In this document: positions 60,233 to 64,000 of the stretch, piece after piece
How the letters are laid out: each line of letters begins with the position of its first letter
How positions within the stretch are numbered: position 1 is the first letter of the stretch
DNA from: Luzula sylvatica
Lineage: Eukaryota > Streptophyta > Magnoliopsida > Poales > Juncaceae
Assembly: GCA_946800325.1 (NCBI GenBank)
Contig: OX326958.1
Coordinates: 18,874,414 to 18,938,413 of the forward strand
Direction of reading: 5' to 3'
DNA: 64,000 bases
Position numbers and translations under genes: made by a program
Notes under the pieces: generated by a model
The model's database searches: none
Told to the model about the DNA's origin: nothing
Seen by the model: only the letters and a program-made list of their open reading frames with translations

Positions 60233-60550
60233 TATATGTATTTGTATTCGAATCAGATATCTGGATATGTATTCCAATATAGTATTTGTATTCGTGTCGA
60301 GATATTCATACCCGTTTATGTATCCGGATATGGTCATTAATCATATCCGCAAACAAAATTGTTTATCATATTCATATTCGTATCCGTATCCGAAAAAATT
60401 ATCCTTAAGTGATGTCCGTTCAAATAGACATATTTTATTCAAATACGAATATTTAGTTGGATAATATCTTTACCGTTAACGAAATTTGACATATCGTTTA
60501 ACCCCTAATTCATAAGACACATCTCAAAACTGCCTAAAGCCTCAAAACAT

Positions 60551-61023
60551 AGGAGTGGGCCTAAGGGTAGGCATTCGGTCGAACCGAATAAGATCAATCC
60601 GACTCAAATTGAACCGAACGAAATTTGAACCGATAAAACCGAACCGAATAAATCGAATATAATTTCTTATTGGATTTGTTCGATTGAACCGAATAAGAAG
60701 ATTTATAATGCTAAATTTCAAATGTTATTCAGCAAAAAAAAATATAAAAACAAATCAAATCAAATATAATTATGCTATTTTTAATTTTACCATATGTATT
60801 TTATTTTATTTTTTAATGAGCATTATAAAAAATATGAAAAATAATATTTATTTGGCTGTTCGGTTTAAGTCGTTTTGGAAATATCAAAATCAAATCCAAT
60901 AAACCGAACAATATCAATTTTTGAACCAAACCGAACCGAATAAACTGAAAAACATAACCGATTAAATCGAATTCGACCGATTCGGTTCGGTTCCCAAATA
61001 AATCGAACCATTTGCCCACTCCT
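60551..61023. mobile_element. hAT-like MITE with AACCGAA subterminal repeats
   Basis: The ends are AGGAGTGGGC and GCCCACTCCT, a perfect 10-bp inverted pair. Both halves are rich in AACCGAA/TTCGGTT words facing opposite ways (for example 60574-60650 and 60940-60995). Such AGGGGTGGGC-type ends with AACCG motifs are common in plant hAT-derived elements. No convincing 8-bp target duplication was seen. Confidence 0.65.
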
Positions 61024-61236
61024 AGCTGGGCCTGTCTTAAAATACGAAGGAGTTCTTAAATATTAATTTAGTTTAGGGGTTTTTATGCCATTTACCTAAC
61101 TGGGCATGTCTTAAAATACGAAGGAGTTCTTAAATATTAATTTAGTTTAGGGGTTCCCAAATAAATCGAATCATTGCCCACTCCTAACTGGGTATGTCTT
61201 AAAATACGAAGGAGTTCTTAAATCGTGCTGATAACG
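61024..61236. repeat. Tandem duplication of MITE end and flank
   Basis: CTGGG(C/T)(C/A)TGTCTTAAAATACGA followed by AGGAGTTCTTAAATATTAAT occurs at about 61024, 61101 and 61187. Between the second and third copies, the last ~35 bases of the neighbouring MITE (TTCCCAAATAAATCGAA, GCCCACTCCTA) are repeated. The third copy is split by the LTR at 61237-61474. Confidence 0.8.
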
Positions 61237-61474
61237 TGTTGAAAATAAAGTAACAAGAACGCGAGAAATTGAGAGCGACAAAGTTTTTATTCCAATCTGA
61301 ATCTCCAATACAATAATCACCACCCTCTTTATATAGTAGAGGGTGAGTGTAATACAAAAAGGGGTTGTTACAATACCAACATTAAAACATAATAAAATCC
61401 CTAAAACTTCTCCTTCAATCTTTAATTTTCAGTTACTATTGACATCCATCCATGTATAAAATATATTCATAACA
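61237..61474 (-). repeat. 238-bp LTR with primer-site remnant
   Basis: On the minus strand it runs TGTTATGAATAT...TTTTCAACA, followed by CGTTATCAGCACG, a primer-binding-site-like sequence adjacent to the LTR in many plant retrotransposons. TATATAAAG (minus strand) lies at about 61332 and AATAAA near the 3' end. Flanked on both sides by GTTCTTAAAT (61214-61223, 61475-61484). No coding region remains. Confidence 0.65.
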
Positions 61475-61899
61475 GTTCTTAAATATTAATTTAGTTTAAG
61501 AGGTCTTTTTGCGCATGGCCTAATCTGAACAGCTCATTGGCTTTATCCTCCATTGTTTCCACCTAGTTTTTCAGTTTAATTATTTTTGTTTAATGTGAGA
61601 ATATGTACGTACCTGTGTTTACAGATTAAACATGTATTCATTTAGCATCAAAAGTAATTGTGTTCATTATTCATGCTTTGACATGAAACTTAAGCTTATT
61701 ATTATCTGTTAATTAATTGACCACGTCATTTGCCTTGAGATTACCCCTCAAGTTGCATTACTATGTGCTTAGCTTCCTTTGGTAATTTACCAACAAACTT
61801 TATTATTTGCAAAAGTAAAAAAATATGAAAGGTATATTCAAATTGTTATAGTTTTAAATAGGATAAATATACTATGTTGCATGAACAAGAAAAAATATT

Positions 61900-62033
61900 C
61901 TTGATGCTTCGATCGAGAGAGCTTAATTGGATTGATTAGGTTCTTTAATTGAATCAATATAACAAAGTATTGATATGAGTACTGATCAATTCAATTAATT
62001 TTCATTAACTCTTCTCGATTGACGTATCATCAT
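61900..62033. mobile_element. MITE, family B, copy 2
   Basis: The left arm CTTGATGCTTCGATCGAGAG with TTAATTGGATTGATTAGG pairs imperfectly with the right arm (TTAACTCTTCTCGATTGACG, TATCATCAT). Same family as 58593-58727. Confidence 0.65.
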
Positions 62034-62061
62034 AACTTTTAAATATGAATAGTAATATACA

Positions 62062-62280
62062 CCTTCTAGTATTCTTTCCTCACATCCTTGATGACGTGGA
62101 TATGATTTAATACCTTCAAAATTAACACACAAAAACATGGTTTAAAAATCTTAATTTATGATTTAATTATTTTAATTTATGATTGAACATATAATTAAGA
62201 TGTAAAATCATGAATTAAAGTGTTAATTTTTAAAATGTTAAATCATATTTACGTCATCAAGGATGCGAGGGTGGGAGTAC
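62062..62280. mobile_element. MITE, family A, second copy
   Basis: The left arm CCTTCTAGTATTC...CTTGATGACGTGG pairs with the right arm TACGTCATCAAGG...GGGAGTAC. The interior TTAATTTATGATTTAATTAT and the outer CGAACATTTTCCTT match the SEO intron copy at 1563-1781 closely. Confidence 0.7.
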
Positions 62281-64000
62281 GTCGAACATTTTCCTTTAAA
62301 TATGCATGAAGCGCGTTCATCATCTACGTGGACATGGTGATCGGCCTCCATATCGGAAAAATATAATAATAGGACTCATTTCCCTACCTATTCTTTGCAT
62401 CAAAGACTCAACCAATATTCCCATTTACACACTAATTGCACCTATAATTTGGAGGTTTATTAACGGTCATGATAATCCTCTCCATCAACCCGATAACTGG
62501 AGGGCTCCGAATAACATCTATATGTGCGGAAAATCGAAGCCAAAAAGCTTTTCGACATAAAAAAGAGAGGAACTTAATTATACATATTTAACTTAATTAT
62601 ATACATTTTCAACTTATAGTCTTGCTTATAAATACTAACCATTGGAATTTTCCAGTTCTTCGTTCCAAATGGAGAGAGAATAGCTTAATCCAGTGCTATT
62701 TCGAGGCCTAAAGGATAGGATTACTAGAAAAACATAGCTATATGCCCATTCTTTCAATTATATTATAAATTATGACATGAAAAGAAGGGAACTTACTTGA
62801 TCAACGTTTCATGCACATGGATCTCTCTCAAACAAAGGGAAGAACAGAATGAACCAGCTCGGTTCAAAGGCTACACCTTAGAAGAGATAAAAAAAACTAT
62901 ATTTCTAGGGTTTTGCAAATATTATAAAAAAACAAGCATGCAAACCCTAATCCTAAGTAAGTTAAACCTATTGGACCAATAGACTAGAGACTAGCTAACC
63001 GTGGCTTAGGCCGAAAGTTACATTAATTAAGTGCATTATAGTATAATGAGATGCATCAGTAATATATACATTCACAATTAGGGTTTGAAGAAAGTTCATG
63101 AACCTAAATCTGGACGCGTGTACACGATGCATTTTTAAACTCATCAACAGGAGAGATAGCACGATTATCAAGGAGATACGTCATGATATAAAAAGCTAGA
63201 ATCAACTTGAATATGTTAATTCAAAGTTTCAAACTAGCAGTGTTTAGCAGTGTTACAGCCAAGCATTTCTCACCTTTTTTTTTTTTTTGCTTTTTATCAC
63301 AAACATTTAATATTAACCGAAGTTTAATCAAACTTTTTTTGGAACAATGTGAAAACTCAAGTTTAAAGACCTCGAACAAAGAAGAAATATTTCAAAATTT
63401 GAGAGAATTGGATTAATATTTTTTGTACATTTTGTGAATGTCGTAATTTGTATATTAAAAAGCTTAATCCAACATTTATGTAAACTTAATCCAAGAGAGA
63501 AAAAGATACATTAAGTTATTACATATGCAGTTTTACAATTTCCTTGAAGAATTTCCTAAAGAAGAAATTAGGTGTAAGTATCAAGAAGGTCTAGAAGATA
63601 AATTTATTAGAAGGTCGGTCATGAATAGGATAAAGTTATAATAGTTTCACGAAGATCAAGAACTTAAATAATGGTTTTAATAACATGGAACACTGAAATT
63701 ATGTTGCTTGTGTTAGCAATTACTTAGGTGAACTGTAACAAAAAAAAATGAAAAAAAAAAGTCTTTACATAAAGAACATAAAAGTAAGAGCCAGCAGAAA
63801 AAAAAAATATATTTATATATATTATACTTCATTATCATCATTATTATTTCCTTATCATAAGGAATATATGTTGATGCATTATCCAAGTTAGAAATACGTA
63901 TAAAATGTCACCATCGTAACTAATATATGCATATGGGAAAATATGGTTGGCCTCCAAACTCATTCCAACGCTCCGAGGAAGTGACAAACAATAATTAAAT
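62281..64000. other. Intergenic to window end, no gene supported
   Basis: Contains an 84-codon frame (62306-62560) of unknown nature, several poly-A/T runs (for example 63272-63286, 63743-63752) and AT-rich DNA. No splice-consistent gene, RNA gene or repeat was recognised. Confidence 0.4.

Noticed and set aside
62306..62560. 84-codon ORF near window end
   Set aside because: No recognisable motif and no neighbouring exons. Kept only as part of the intergenic description.
1..64000. tRNA, rRNA or organellar genes
   Set aside because: No cloverleaf with GGTTCGAATCC-type T-arm, no rRNA core sequence and no chloroplast or mitochondrial gene was recognised by eye. A tRNAscan run would settle the tRNA question.

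Overview
This is eukaryotic nuclear DNA, almost certainly from a flowering plant (eudicot). It is AT-rich, carries an intron-containing sieve-element-occlusion gene, plant Ty1/copia and L1-type retrotransposons, CACTA/Helitron/MITE remnants and a fragment of a plant type II NAD(P)H dehydrogenase. No bacterial-style operons are present. The species cannot be named from the sequence.

Layout. 1-4.5 kb: one apparently intact host gene, an eight-exon SEO (phloem forisome/P-protein) gene encoding about 826 residues, with a TATA box and two MITEs in its enlarged second intron. 4.5-8.9 kb: intergenic DNA with degenerate short repeats, a TG/poly-G tract and a 448-bp tandem duplication of promoter-like sequence. 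8.9-14.7 kb: a decayed L1-type LINE on the minus strand (ORF1 with two zinc knuckles, ORF2 with endonuclease, reverse transcriptase and zf-RVT regions). 14.7-16.7 kb: unassigned sequence ending in a 155-bp repeat that also occurs at 4.96 kb. 16.7-40.06 kb: a very AT-rich satellite array of roughly 180-bp monomers (about 125 copies), with higher-order variants, interrupted once by a foldback element. Each monomer appears to be three related ~60-bp subunits. 40.07-42.04 kb: 3' end of a degenerate copia element. 42-48 kb: low-information intergenic DNA with a Helitron-like terminus, a CACTA terminus and a MITE. 48.9-49.4 kb: pseudogene fragment of an NDB-type alternative NAD(P)H dehydrogenase. 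49.79-55.07 kb: a complete-boundary copia element (358-bp LTRs, CATGG target duplication) with internal deletions and a nested 1162-bp solo LTR (CGCGG duplication). 55-64 kb: intergenic DNA with MITEs, microsatellites and another small LTR.

The only gene likely to be functional is the SEO gene. Everything else is a record of transposition and satellite expansion beside it, as expected near pericentromeric or other heterochromatin. The observation that most deserves a second look is the satellite: its trimeric internal structure, its higher-order organisation, and its right-hand boundary with a copia fragment. Coordinates of exons and element ends were read by eye. Identities are estimates, not alignments.
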